NCBI RefSeq assembly: GCF_000143535.2
Contig: NC_037316.1
Span: forward strand, 2,588,354-2,652,353
Length of the DNA stretch: 64,000 nt
DNA from: Botrytis cinerea B05.10
Lineage: Eukaryota > Ascomycota > Leotiomycetes > Helotiales > Sclerotiniaceae
Reading direction: 5' to 3'
Shown one piece after another: positions 1 to 11,598 of this stretch (position 1 is its first letter; every line of letters starts with the position of its first letter). The position numbers and the translations under genes are program-made. Below the pieces are notes generated by a model that searched no databases, was not told the DNA's origin, and saw only the letters and a program-made list of their open reading frames with translations.

Positions 1-1677
1 TCCTTCGTCAATTAACATTCATACCAATTCTTCTGCCATTCTTCCAATTGTTGAACCTCATCAAAGTCTCTCTAAAGTCCATACCAACGGTGACGCATCA
101 GTCACCTCGGAGAAGATTTACGACGAGATTGATGAATTAAAGTTCGAAATCGAAACTCGCGCAGCTGCAACAGTATCGGCAGCAAATATCAAAGCAGTTA
201 AATCCAAAAGATCCTCTATTATATCAAAAATTCTTAATTTCCACCGAAGCCCACCACATTCACTTTCAATACAAAACCACTGCCAAACTTTGAGAATGTC
301 TCCTTCTGCGTTACAGGAACGAGGGGCTGTTAGTAATGAAAGTCGTACTGCTGTGGTGTTTCCGCAAAGATACCGCAAGCTACAAGCCAGACCTTACAAG
401 TGGCCCCAGGACGGTACACTTCACTACTCTACCACCGCGCTAGTCATCATTGACATGCAGAAAGATTGTAAGTATCAAATTCTCTTCTACTTTCTGCTGC
501 TAGGCATGCATGATCCATCTGGAGCACATCAAAACGTTCTCTTCACATAAGCATGTACTACCCATTGAGTATGGCGATAACAAGTCCTGCAAATTAATTG
601 TTCTTTCTGGGCCTGAAGAAAGAATTCGAAGACTTCAAAGACTCCCAATCATCTTTCTCGGATTTGACTCCAAGTAGTTTAACCATGGATACAAGTCAGA
701 TTATGTGTACTTGCTAACTTTATCCCACTGTAGTTGCATCTGCCGAGGGATATCTGGCAAAGCAAAATATTGATAATAAGCCGATTCTCGATATTGTTCC
801 CAACATCCGAAAACTTCTCGACACTTGCAGGATCAAAGGATTTCCTATTTACCACACGCGTGAAGGCCATCGGTCTGATTTGTCCACCCTTTCCGAACGT
901 GAGAAGTACCGTTCAAGAAACAACCCATCTGGACTTGGTATCGGTGATCGGGGTCCACTGGGACGTCTTTTGATCCGTGGGGAGAAAGGACATGAAATTA
1001 TCGACGAATTGGCACCTCGATTAAATGAGCCAGTTATTGATAAGCCAGGCCGGAGCGCTTTTCAACACACAGAGTTCCGGCTTATGCTTAATATCAAAGG
1101 TATCAAAAACTTGATTATATGTGGTGTAACAACGGACGTTTGTGTAACAAGTACAATGCGGGATGCCAACGATAACAACTTTGATTGCGTCTTGGTAGAG
1201 GACGCGTGTGCCGCTGGCGTCCTCGAAAATCATCAAAGTGCAGTCGCGTCAATTACTGAAGAAGGAGGAATCTTTGGCGCAGTTACAGCAGTGAGAGATG
1301 TTTTGAATGGGCTGGGGGCTGGGTCGGTTCTGAAGAAACATAAGGATGTATATCAAGCCTCCAATCCAGAACCAAAATTGGCAGAACACTCCATCGCTGC
1401 CTCGAAAACTATCATCAAAAAAAATCCATCTCCTGATTCGGGGAAAGAAGATTCGGAAATGTCTGGTTCGGAACCAATCATGGAACATGACAATGCGACA
1501 TCAGGAGATGATCATGTATCGGATGGAAGCAACAGATTTTCTCGTCGTTCCACACGTATCCGCAATAAATCCAAGAAACGTGGAACTGTTTTACCCGACT
1601 ACGGAAGCAACAGTAGTGAGGAGATTGAGGAGATTGAGGAGATGCCTAACTACCTAGGTGGCAAGCGAGTTACATGA
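1..1677 (+). CDS. Isochorismatase-like cysteine hydrolase, 5' end outside the window
   Basis: Exons 1-467 and 734-1677 are joined across a 266-nt intron (donor GTAAGT at 468, acceptor TAG at 731-733), which restores the motif IIDMQKDF. Family knowledge: isochorismatase-fold amidohydrolases use an Asp-Lys-Cys triad. Here these are Asp (codon 452-454), Lys in DKPGRSAF (1042-1044) and Cys in GVTTDVCVTS (1141-1143). The substrate cannot be deduced; ureidoacrylate/carbamoyl-type hydrolases and nicotinamidases share the fold. The reading frame is open right to base 2, so roughly 98 codons before the ATG at 296 probably belong to the gene, which would start upstream of the window. The C-terminal tail of about 110 residues after the catalytic domain is low-complexity, with a basic RRSTRIRNKSKKR patch followed by an acidic EEIEEIEE run. 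This tail is not part of the family fold. Confidence 0.85.
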
Positions 1678-2953
1678 TATGGCTTTCGTCGATTATATAT
1701 ATCGGGTTAAAGCGCCAAATATTAGTGTATTTCGAGGCTCTTTGAAGTGTTTATTGATTTTGTGAGAAGGCCGTTACAAGAAACTATGCCAAAATAACAA
1801 CTAGTAGGTTGAGTCGTACTAGGATATTGCAAGTATAGATAGCTGAGGGAAAAGAGGAAACGAAGAAAGGAAGTGTCGGTAATGCAGCGAAAAGGTGGTC
1901 ATTTTTGGGAACCAGGGCATTGAGCTAGAATCAAGGCGAGGAAACTTTGCTGTGTACAGGGCTGCTAGCGATGGCATTTTATAGGAGGCTCGAATTGTGG
2001 AGGTGGATGTTCATTACCCAAGAATTTCTTGTAGTTTGCTTCTTTGATTCTCTTGAACAGGTGAATGAGGTCAATTTGGCCAGCGTATCGCTCGTGAGGG
2101 GGTGAACATTTGAATGTTTATAGTTGTACAGCATCAAAATGAATCTCACGCTGCACAAAACTTTTCAACCCGATTTTGAGATAGTCATTCTAGATTTAAG
2201 TCTGAAGAAGTCTAGTCGTTAGTATCATTGTGCATCAAAAGTCTTCATCATATCATCATCAACTATTAATAATATTCCCTAGTCAGTAGCATTTTTACTT
2301 GTCAGCCTATATTTCCCAAGAAGGATCATATTTTAATCCCAACAAATTTCTTTTCAATTTCAGTATTGGCAACACTGTAAGTTTGCTTGTTGCAACACTA
2401 CTTCATCATCCTTTGGTACTAGCACACATGCATGTTGTCTTCATTGAGATTTTTATTTAATCCTTCTCCATAGTCGCCTAGTTGTCTAGTTTTCCAAGTA
2501 GCACGGAATGGTCAAAGAAGTTCAATGCTCTTGCTATGATATTACCACGTACGATAACTGTTTATAGTTAGTTTTATATGGCCACGCGTGTAGTAGGGCA
2601 TATCGTAAACATCCTTCCTTGAACGCTTTGTCAGAACAAGCTCTGAAAAGCATTAACAGGAATGCTACGAAGTCGGACGATAGCTTGCGTTGTTCCATCT
2701 TTACCTAACATATTTCGAATTGCATTCACTGGCTTTCTGTTTGTGTCGCTTGCAGGTCAGGTGCTCATATCTATAAGCAAGGGCATCTCATATATTGTTG
2801 ATTGTCTTTCTTGATGCCTTCGTCTTCATTGCCTTGATGTGTAGATTGCATTTTCAAGGCTGTGTATGCACGTGATAAGTGCTTCATCGTCTTGGCTGTG
2901 GGGAGAAAGTGTGCTTTTAGTGAGTTGAGGGACGTTTCTGACCCACGACGATC
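1678..2953. other. Intergenic region, no gene seen
   Basis: This is 1.28 kb between a 3' end and the start of the kelch gene, both on the plus strand. I see no open frame with protein-like composition and no RNA gene. It presumably contains the terminator of the upstream gene and the promoter and leader of the kelch gene. Confidence 0.5.
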
Positions 2954-4348
2954 ATGACGTCATTCTCAGTGGCAAAAGTTCCAACCACAACTTCAAGTCA
3001 CAATACAACAAACTTTATTGATTCTAGTAGAAGGAATATAACTCACTCTAATATCATAATGGAACCAGCCATTGCAACTGCCGCCGCTTACGGTGTCGAA
3101 ACAGCAGTTGAGGGAGGAGTCGCGGCATATTATCTGTCTAAATCAACATTACCCTTACAAGGACACCTCGAACATGTGACAACCACCGATAAATTAACGC
3201 GATATGGACATACATTGTCGGTGATTAGTGATAGGGCATATGTTTTTGGTGGTTCTGAGGATTCAAACTCTCAATCCTTGACTAATGATGTCCTTGAGCT
3301 TCACGTCTCAACCGACGAGGATACCACGACTGCAGTTTTGCGATCCATACCAGCAGTTGGAGATGGAGAACAGAACGCAGCACATGTACCATTAGCTCGC
3401 ACATATCATTCAGCAAGTGTTGCTCGAAATCGTTTCTTCGTTTTCGGCGGGAGTGAAAATACTTCTGATAATCCGAAACCTTTGGAAGAAAATGGCCGAT
3501 TGTGGGTATTTGACCCATTATCATCAAAATGGACATTCTTGGATCCTCCTCCAGACACAACATTTCCATTTGCGCGAACAAAACATGTCAGCACATCGAG
3601 TCCTGACGGCTCTGTAATTTTCGTCTATGGAGGATTATCGTATGATCAAGTGGGTTTGAATGATCTCTGGGCATTTTATTTGGATGAAGGGAAGTGGAGC
3701 AGGCTACCAGATCCTCCAGGGTCACCGAAATCTGGGATCAACCTCACATGCGGACAAGGAAAATTATGGAGATTGGGGTACGGTGAAGATTCAGCAAAAT
3801 CTACAGACTCGATGCCTCGTGGACAAATCGACTTCCTGCAATACCCTACCGGTGGAACTCTGGATGACGTGAGTAAGGACTTGGTCCAAGGTCATATGAA
3901 CGATCTTAAAAGTAATAGTCAATGGGAGACATTGGATTTCAACACGAGCAAACAATCGGAAACTCCATCACCTCGAGACTCTGCAGTTTTGCATTTCATT
4001 ACTACTGGAAATGGCAGGGATTATTTATTGCTGGCTTTGGGCTCTGATGAAAGGGAAGAATCCTCAGACATTTGGATCTATCAGCTCCCACCAACGCAGT
4101 ATTCTGGCGCAAAAGTGAAAGATGTCGTACGAGAAAAGCTGCCTGGTGTGGATAGCCATAAAGGGGAATGGTCTCGTCTTCAAATTAGCGGAATAAAGGT
4201 GGGCGCAGATGAAGAGAAAGGTGGAGCTTGGACTAGTAGACGTTATTTTGGTAGCTCGATGACGGGCACGAAACAACTTATGATTTGGGGAGGACTTGGC
4301 CCTAGGAATGAGACGCTTGGGGATGGGTGGAGGATTATCATTGACTAG
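2954..4348 (+). CDS. Kelch-repeat (beta-propeller) protein
   Basis: This is an intronless frame of 464 codons. Kelch-type blades are visible: RYGHTLSVISDRAYVFGGSE, then ARTYHSASVARNRFFVFGGS, then FARTKH followed by VIFVYGG and LNDLWAFYLDEGKWSRLPDP. Further C-terminal come SPRDSAVLHF and a final MIWGGLG, so about five to six blades span nearly the whole chain. Each blade shows the GG doublet and the distal W typical of the family. Kelch propellers are protein-interaction scaffolds; no enzymatic domain accompanies this one, so its partner is unknown. The start is uncertain. The ATG at 2954 is first in frame, but the segment before Met36 (ATG at 3059) is Ser/Thr/Asn-rich, and MEPAIATAAAYGVETAVEGG looks like a better conserved N-terminus, giving 429 residues. 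Confidence 0.8.
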   Translation: MTSFSVAKVPTTTSSHNTTNFIDSSRRNITHSNIIMEPAIATAAAYGVETAVEGGVAAYYLSKSTLPLQGHLEHVTTTDKLTRYGHTLSVISDRAYVFGGSEDSNSQSLTNDVLELHVSTDEDTTTAVLRSIPAVGDGEQNAAHVPLARTYHSASVARNRFFVFGGSENTSDNPKPLEENGRLWVFDPLSSKWTFLDPPPDTTFPFARTKHVSTSSPDGSVIFVYGGLSYDQVGLNDLWAFYLDEGKWSRLPDPPGSPKSGINLTCGQGKLWRLGYGEDSAKSTDSMPRGQIDFLQYPTGGTLDDVSKDLVQGHMNDLKSNSQWETLDFNTSKQSETPSPRDSAVLHFITTGNGRDYLLLALGSDEREESSDIWIYQLPPTQYSGAKVKDVVREKLPGVDSHKGEWSRLQISGIKVGADEEKGGAWTSRRYFGSSMTGTKQLMIWGGLGPRNETLGDGWRIIID

Positions 4349-4721
4349 GCGTGATGTTGAGATAGAAGATTTATGTAAAGAAATAGACGAGAAAGTTATC
4401 ATCTCCACGCGAATTTTGTGCGACGATCAGGCTAAGATACGAGCTGGCTCTACGGTCTGTATGGTTTTCAAAGTTGCTATTTGAGAGAATTTGGAATGAT
4501 TTCGCTTTATCATCACAGAGGACTATTTGATATAAAGATCGTAGCAACATAGTCTTGAGAATTAGACGTCTGGAAATATGGTCATTAATTGGAGTTCTCA
4601 CGTAGGATACAATAGGGTTGAATTAGAAAGATTTTTTGGATAATATGTATGATGTTAAATTTGTGAATTGGAAGGGAATGACTTATCTGACTACTAGAGG
4701 AACCGACTGTTGAGAACTTTC
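4349..4721. other. Convergent intergenic region
   Basis: This is 373 bp between the 3' ends of the kelch gene (plus strand) and the RING gene (minus strand). It is AT-rich and presumably holds both 3' UTRs. No gene is seen. Confidence 0.5.
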
Positions 4722-5543
4722 CTACTCAAAGTCTGGCGGGGTGATGACATTTCTCGAGGCCCTGCAAGCAGGACATGTGACGGTATCCGGGTCTCCTTCT
4801 CGGAACCAGGGAAGAATGCAATTGAGATGGAAAATGTGAAAGCCGCAGAAGACCCGACGAAGACTTGTGAGCCCACCGACTTCACGATTATCTAAGGATA
4901 CCCGGCAGATACCGCAGATCTCGTCGTCTGGGACATCCTCTGGGAGAACTGGTGCGAGAATTTCGGGATTGGGATCTGCTTCATCAAATAAATGATCAAG
5001 CTCAGCATTCGGGATGCCGCTTCTGATCTGTCCGAGGTGGTAAGTTTGTTGCGCGACGTACCAGCCTCGGATTCTGTTACGTCTGATGAAATTCAAAGCC
5101 AACCCCTCGAGTATCTCTTCGGTCAATTCATCTGCACTTTCATTATGCAACTGCACCCCTACCTGGTAGGCTTCCGAAGCGATCACGGCATCGAGTTCTA
5201 ATGCCGCCTGTCTTGCGAACAAAATTCTTTGTATCTCGGTGTATCGTGTCCAAAACTCCCGACGAGCTTGGATCTCGGCTTGTAAAATTGCTTCCGCTTC
5301 AGATCTCCATTCGTTGTAAGAAGCTTCAACCTCGGGATTCAAGCAGAACTTACAAGATGAGTTGAGGACTATGGCTTGATTGATGTGAAAGTTTTGACAG
5401 AAGGTGAGACGATAATCCTCGAGGTAAGGGTTCTCATTAAAATTTGGGCAATCACCGCTTACATGATTGATTGTAGTGATGATGTGACCACAGACTGTGT
5501 GGAATGTCTCGTCAATGACGCAGAAGGCTTGTGCAATATCCAT
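4722..5543 (-). CDS. RING-H2 finger protein, putative E3 ubiquitin ligase
   Basis: A single-exon frame of 273 residues begins MDIAQAFCVIDETF. The C-terminal 60 residues contain a full RING-H2 ligand set. CGIC is followed by a long loop, then C-x2-H-x2-H-x2-C in CGFHIFHLNC, and finally CPAC. The residues ILPWF after the sixth ligand are the usual hydrophobic/Trp E2-contact position. The N-terminus also has paired cysteines and histidines (VCGHIITTINH, SCKFCLNP), a possible second small zinc site. The middle is a Glu-rich helical segment with several AEAILQAEIQARREF-like heptads. By family knowledge it would promote ubiquitin transfer. There is no membrane segment, and the substrate is unknown. 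Confidence 0.8.
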   Translation of the reverse strand: MDIAQAFCVIDETFHTVCGHIITTINHVSGDCPNFNENPYLEDYRLTFCQNFHINQAIVLNSSCKFCLNPEVEASYNEWRSEAEAILQAEIQARREFWTRYTEIQRILFARQAALELDAVIASEAYQVGVQLHNESADELTEEILEGLALNFIRRNRIRGWYVAQQTYHLGQIRSGIPNAELDHLFDEADPNPEILAPVLPEDVPDDEICGICRVSLDNREVGGLTSLRRVFCGFHIFHLNCILPWFREGDPDTVTCPACRASRNVITPPDFE

Positions 5544-7155
5544 GTTTACTTGTGTTAGTACGAGACTCTTGAGTTCTTGGATTCTGGAATAGGTAGATCA
5601 CTGTACACTGATTCAGCATTTATAGTAGTGGTCAAAAGTATTGTTTTGAAGGGCGATTCGAGCATATGATCTATTCATACATCGTTCTCGGCTTGTTCCC
5701 GGCTTGTTTCTAAAGCGATGTGAACAGAGTCAAAACAACAACAAGTTCAGATTTGTGAATCTGGGACTGCCGAAGCTTCCTTCCGACCTGATATCATCAT
5801 AAAGTTCATCGTGGCTCACTAGACAATCTTGAATTTATTGTTTGGGCATTCGAATTGGGTAAATCGAGGAACCTTGTCAGCGCATTTTGTCGGCTGCAAC
5901 GACAAGCGCCAAAAGCCAAGAACCACGAACATCGAGAATATTACCTGAGACCCATCACATCTGAGGAATAGCAGAATCAAAATCGCGAGTTCTTGATACA
6001 ACTTGACTACAACAAGGGTGTCCTGGTCCGATGGTCAACTATGCGTGTACGAAGGGAGGTTGCAGCTTCGGGAAACAATGCCATACTAATGACATAGTGC
6101 AAGATTTTCTTAACATCATTCAGAAGATCGACTTTAATGAGTGAAAATCTTTATAATGCATGGAAATCCAAGCACAGCATGAATTTGAAGAAACAGACCT
6201 AATCCCGCCATCGTTATTGAAAAGGAATTTGAACGAGAGGACGACGCCAACAAGCTTGTGTGAGGAATTTTTTACCCCGCCAAATACCCGCTCGCTAACC
6301 TAATGCGTCCAATCATTTCCTCGAAACAATTCTATTGAATCCAGACACATACAATTGATAAGTGGGAAGATGTATGGATTATGTGTTCAATTATTTCGTT
6401 TGAACTAATAATTTAAGCTTCCATATGTCTTGGCATGCCAGTTTTCTGATAGCCGCGTGAGAAAGTGCCTTGCGAATGGGCAGACATTCCCAGCTCCGGC
6501 GCTGCGAATGTCAGTTACTCGCTCGTTAAAGCGACGTCGAAGTTTTCAGCAATTCTGAAATCACGATTAGATACTAGATGGGAGTGTGCAAAATGAATTG
6601 ATGAGTCTCAATCTTCGACTTTTCCCTCCCTTTCTCACTTGGGTCGTTCAATTTCTAAAACTGGCGATGTGACACAGCCGCGGCTACACATCTGCTGCGC
6701 ATAGAAAAGCTCATTGGCTTCACATGATTTTATTTCATAGCTACATGGCAAATATTGCAATCGGCGATGAGATCTAGAGAAATCAGGCGATATGTGCATG
6801 AAAACAGGTTGCATTCAGCAGATGAAGCAAAAACTCACACGCTGTAAGTCCAGTGGTGTGATTTCCCCAAAACCCAGCCACGGTGAAACTACCCGATAGG
6901 TCAATGAAGCTATTTAATCACGAATTTTAAAATGGCTTCCAATTCTCATGTCACACTGATAGAAGCACCTAAGAATTACGCCTCACGCGATTTTGCAACT
7001 TGGTATTTATTAAAGTCCTTGATGCCAGGTGCGAAGGTATATTTCAAACCGCACCAAAGTTCAAACAACTATTATCAAGTCTTATACCACCAAAACAATA
7101 CAAACAACACACCTTAACATCAAAATCTTCACATTATATCACAAACAAGATCACA
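5544..7155. other. Divergent intergenic region, no gene seen
   Basis: This 1.6 kb lies between the start of the minus-strand RING gene and the start of the plus-strand gene at 7156, so it carries two promoters. Short open frames here (for example near 5819-6001 and 6932-7117) have no recognisable features. An A/C-rich leader (about 7075-7155) directly precedes the 7156 ATG. Confidence 0.45.
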
Positions 7156-7689
7156 ATGACACGCCCGGGACCTGGAATGAGAGGCTACTCGGATATTATG
7201 AATACCAGCGATAAAGAGTTACATGGCAATGGACAAAAGGTCGACTTCCCTCATGAGGACATAGGAGCCCACACTCTCTGGAAGCAGAATTCCGAGGGAA
7301 CGATTCCAATATGGCATCTAAGAGTGACAGCACTCAAGAATGGCGATTTCCGAGGTGATTGTCCAAATCGTGTCTTTGTAAGTCTTTTATGTTCACATCA
7401 ACGAAGACATTCGGCTGCTAATAGATATGTTTAGGTATTCAAAAATTTGGAAGACGTCACTCGAGCTATCAATCAAGTCGAAGCTGCTTTTGGAAACAAG
7501 TTTGAGTTGAAGAAATGTGGGATTGATTCTCCAGATGCTATGGGTGGAAGAGTTAATGATGGGAGGAGTGAGAATATCACAATCGAATTTGACTCCGATG
7601 CGTCGGAGGAATCATGGGCAGAGTTCCTAGCAAGATTGAAGGGATTGGAGGATGAGTGGTCACATGCAATTGAGCTTTCGAGTCTTTGA
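7156..7689 (+). CDS. Conserved-looking hypothetical protein, two exons
   Basis: Exons 7156-7377 and 7435-7689 flank a 57-nt intron (GTAAGT donor at 7378, TTAG acceptor at 7431-7434). Phase 0 joins NRVF to VFKNLEDVTRAI. The product is about 158 residues, begins MTRPGPGMRGYSDIM, and has no signal peptide or membrane segment. The second exon reads like a small alpha/beta domain with a long helix (EESWAEFLARLKGLEDEW). I do not recognise the family. The protein-like composition on both sides of a perfect intron makes it a credible gene. Longer upstream frames starting at non-ATG codons were not used. Confidence 0.65.
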
Positions 7690-9189
7690 AGAGCGGTGTG
7701 GGTGGAAGACGGTTTAGAAAACAAACCCGATAATGGGGCGATTAATTAGAAGGAGTGTTGGGAGGCAGGCTCAATTTTAGAATCACGAGACAGTGGAATG
7801 TAAACAGTATTTGCAGAATTTGTAAGAATCAAACAAATTGAGAACGAGATCTAATCTGAGACACATGATGCATCCAAAACTAATCAAGCCACAATACAAG
7901 AAATGAAATTGCAACACTTCATGGTGGGCTGAAACTATTCATACACCAAAGCGGCATAAAAACTGCAAGTCAATTATAGAAACGAGGCAACAATGCAAGA
8001 AGTGTATCTGAAATAGAATGCTCGGACTCCACTCCCCCTCGCCTCTCGAAATCGAAACCTCTTAAATTAGTAATCGTGCAATTCCAAAGACGGTGAGTAT
8101 CACTTGTTGATATAGGTCCAAAAAGCCCATTAACATCGGACAAAGACGACTCAAAGAAAACACCAGATGAACAGCTAAAATCGCTGCCCAACACCATTCC
8201 TTCAAAAAGTGCAACAATATCAATTCTCGGACCCTCACCTGTTTTCAGAAGAAGAATAACAGACGAGAATCAAGGCAGATATACTCGAGATAGCGAGGAA
8301 AGAGACTAGGAACCAAGGAAAGATATGCGAGATCAATTGAAACAGACAAAAGATACCAGGAAAGAAAATGTATGAACAGATAATATACAGAGCATGACGG
8401 CTTATGAGGAATCTCCGGGTCAACCTCATGGCTTCAGATGTTTTATTCTCTGAATCCGAACAATATATCCGCACAACTGTGGTAAACTTGGTCAGAAATC
8501 AGCTGCAAAGCCACGACTTAAAAACTCCAAAGCAGAGCCATGGTTAGTCTTCTAGAAAGTCAATTGAAAGATGTCGATTCCGCGCTGGCTGTTAGATCGT
8601 CCTAGATTCATGGAATATCCAAGACCCCCAAGCTTGATGTAAGTGTGAGTACTTAGAACATGAAGGAATAGTTTCATTACGATGACTTATTGAGGAGCGT
8701 AAGGAGCTCTGCTCTGGGTATTCTGTTTAATAGAAAGTCTGCTGAAGGTGGTGATGAGGACCATTGAGACGTGAGTAGAAGCAGCGAGTACCTAGTATAA
8801 GGTGATGATTCACTAGATTCGTTCATATCTAGCTTTGAACAGTAGACACCCCGAAATGGTATCCAAAGACAAAGGTTCTCAGTAAAAGAGAATGAGTTGA
8901 TAAAAAATGTGTTATTACTCATACATTAAGCAAGAAATAAAGATTTTAGCAATACCAAGCATTTTCTTATTTCAAGGCACTTGTTATTGGTGCTCCAAGC
9001 ATATGCCCCCACAGACCCAACGCCGGAAAGTATATTTTGCGCGAGAGACCCCGATTTCCGCCCTCGTATCCCTGAAGAAGACCGTGTACCCCCGCCCTTC
9101 GAATTATGTACATCGACGTCTCTGGACCTTCAGTCGAGATTCCCACATTACAACCACCATGCTATTCGTACAGTATTCACTGAACCCTT
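7690..9189. other. Convergent intergenic region, no gene seen
   Basis: This is 1.5 kb between the end of the plus-strand gene at 7689 and the end of the minus-strand gene at 9190. Scattered open frames of 60-110 codons have skewed, unprotein-like composition. No RNA gene, repeat or terminal inverted repeat was found. Confidence 0.45.
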
Positions 9190-9784
9190 TTATAATCTTT
9201 TTTCTTTATCATCCCAGCTTTCTACCAACACCACTTTTTCATCACTGAACGGGTTGTGGACATAGACTTCTTTCTCGTCATAGTATATGGCGTCGTTCCT
9301 CGGTTCCGGCATTGGACCTCTCATATTTTGATGGGATCTGCGACGAGACATATTGAGGGGTCTAATTGATATGGAGTTAGCATGTTAATGTCGAATAACA
9401 GTATACGAGTGAGAATACTTACAACGGAGGCAACGGCTTCTGTTTCTGGACGAGAGCTTCCTGTGGCAATGGTGGCAATGGTTTATCGTAAATATAAAAT
9501 ACCGTCCCATCACATGGACCCGAATAGCTCAATCGCGATTCCCGGGCTCGATTTGTTGTGGGACATGTTTCCGTGGTAAGCGTGGTGCCAGTATAGGCGG
9601 AGAAAGTCGAATCACAAGAGTTACGAGAATAGACTGAAGAGCTTCGGTTGTGTTTTGGACCAGGTGAGTGAGGCACTTGGAGAAGTATCAAGTTCGACAT
9701 TGCGATATATTGTCTCAGTTGATTGACTTTGTTCACTTGGGTAGGTATCAGATACGTGTTGAGTTGTTGTGAATAATCGTCCAT
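9190..9784 (-). CDS. Small hypothetical protein with proline-rich PLPPLP motifs, two exons
   Basis: Exon 1 is 9423-9784 and exon 2 is 9190-9361. The 61-nt intron 9362-9422 has donor GTAAGT, a textbook branch-like TGCTAACTC, and acceptor AATTAG. The splice is in frame and gives 177 residues. The start ATG at 9784 has an in-frame TAA a few codons upstream. Exon 1 ends in a repeated Pro-rich stretch (KPLPPLPQEA ... KPLPPL), the type bound by SH3 or WW domains. Exon 2 encodes NMSRRRSHQNMRG, then an acidic Tyr-containing tail (IYYDEKEVYVHNPF) ending DDKEKRL. There are no membrane segments. The family is not recognised; a signalling or scaffold role is only suggested by the proline motifs. Confidence 0.6.
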
Positions 9785-10692
9785 AACTCTGAGCTGGGAG
9801 GGATCGCCATCTTATGTATATCCTGGAGGCTGAATACGTGATCTAACATGTTGTACGACGACGTTACAGTAGGATTCTCTCGCACGATCAAGCCGAAATT
9901 TGTATCATGTTTGGGGCGCAGAGACAGAATCCTTCATGATGAAATACTCACCATGAAATACTGAAAGTCGCCTTGTGGATGAAGGGGTAGGATTTAAAGT
10001 TAAGCTTTGGCGAATGACCGATGACCCGACACCCCTGTTTTCCGGGGCAGTCAAATCCTACATCTCACCAAAACTTATATATATAGAAAATGTTTAATTG
10101 TTTCCTTTATTTCGTAAGTTCATTTCATGAATTGGAGTTGAAACGTGGCGTAGATAACGGGTTCTGTCTTTGAGAAGGCAGAAAAGTAATTGACGAGTAG
10201 GAATACCGTATTTAAGCCTTTTCTTGTTTAGCACCTTGAAATGGTCACAGCATGAAGCTCAGTACTGCTTGCAGTTGATGGCGATTTCTATCTACCTCCA
10301 CGACTCCTGGGCTTTTACAGCCATCCCCAGATTCGACTTATTTTTAGTATGACAACAGTATAAATTGACACTATAGTTGTGGGATTCTGTCATTGCCGAT
10401 GGGTTCTCGTTTCCTCTTGTCCTCTTTTGCTGGCTCACATTTTACCATGATGAAGAGTCGTAAGATCTTCTTGTGGAATATCACACTTCAAGAAAGTGGG
10501 TAGTAATCTGCTCTTGATGTCACCACATGGTTAATATTGTGTCCCGAAAATGTTTGTGTCTGTCTTTGTGTACCAGACATACTTCCTCTGTATCTTCAGT
10601 TGTTGAGTTGACAACGGTAACATACACTACCTACCAATGTGTTTTTCGACAATTCCAATCGTTGAATAGGGCTACTTCAAATTTCATTCACG
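9785..10692. other. Divergent intergenic region, no gene seen
   Basis: This is 0.9 kb upstream of both the minus-strand gene starting at 9784 and the plus-strand gene starting at 10693. It probably contains both promoters. A TATATATA run lies near 10077-10084. Confidence 0.45.
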
Positions 10693-11107
10693 ATGGGTAA
10701 TTGTATCACTCGTCTGGAGACTGAAATGGTTGCGCCTCCTCCCATTTCTGGAAATTGGAAAGACTTTGGACCTCGAAAAGCTATTTCTCGAAGTCCACAA
10801 CATATACAGGCTAGAAGAAGATGTAGAAGAGAGGGTAGGCGTGATAAACACGAAGAGGGGAATAGCCTGCTTTTAGCAAGAAAGGAAACATCGAGCGGTA
10901 TAGAGGGTCTAACCTTTGATTATGCGGGGAGACCAGTGTAAGTCCATAATGTTCCTGAAATTTCTCTCATGTCTACTAGTATGCCGAGGAACTTGCAATT
11001 GCTGATAAAGATGGTTGCATATTAGTTGGAGGGACCCAAAACTGCAGATACACGACTCCGATGATAGCGATGTTGCGAGAGTTGAAGATACTGAGGAGGC
11101 ACTATAG
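10693..11107 (+). CDS. Small MGNC protein, predicted N-myristoylated and palmitoylated, two exons
   Basis: Exon 1 (10693-10937) encodes MGNCITRLETEM and onward. A GTAAGT donor at 10938 and the acceptor ATTAG at 11021-11025 define an 88-nt intron. Exon 2 (11026-11107) adds WRDPKLQIHDSDDSDVARVE and stops at TAG, for 108 residues in total. Gly2 with Asn3 and Cys4 is the classic co-translational N-myristoylation plus palmitoylation signature, so attachment to the plasma membrane or an endomembrane is expected. The middle is strongly basic (ARRRCRREGRRDKHEEG) and the C-terminus acidic. An alternative acceptor (CTACTAG, about 10980) would give a shorter tail of uninformative sequence, so it was not chosen. 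The family is not recognised; small proteins of this design are common membrane adaptors. Confidence 0.55.
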
Positions 11108-11598
11108 AGTTTCAAGAGTTTGAACCGGTCAGTCAAGCCGGTAGAGACTGGTGACATGACTTCACAATCACGGTTCACTTCCCGCTGGACATGTAGTATC
11201 ATTTTACTCGAAGAATCTAACATAAGAGTCACAAATTCACCCGACCAGCTTGTTCCATCGTATCTTATTGCTTTGAGTTCATTCCTCGTTCTCAATACGT
11301 ATGTCGTCTCAATTTTCTAGAACTGTTTAGAACTTTCATCTCGATTATATCTGTTTGTCAGCTTTAGTTATATAGTAAGTGATTTAAGATCATGCAAACA
11401 TAACAATCTGATAGTGAGATCGCAGATGGAGGCTGTGTCGTGGCATTTTAAAAGTTTGGCAAGACGTTGTTCTATTCTAAAAGCTATCTTGTCAAAAGTA
11501 CCCATCACTGCTTCAAAATAGATCCCGCAAAAACGTTTTGACACTTGCTATCTCAACCCTAGCATTTAAATTTAGCTTCGAATATCATTCCCGAGTCC
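11108..11598. other. Convergent intergenic region
   Basis: This is 0.49 kb between the end of the small MGNC gene and the 3' end of the minus-strand Rds1-like gene. No gene is seen. Confidence 0.45.

Noticed and set aside
10909..11295. 128-codon minus-strand frame
   Set aside because: It overlaps the better supported two-exon MGNC gene and has no recognisable features or leader.
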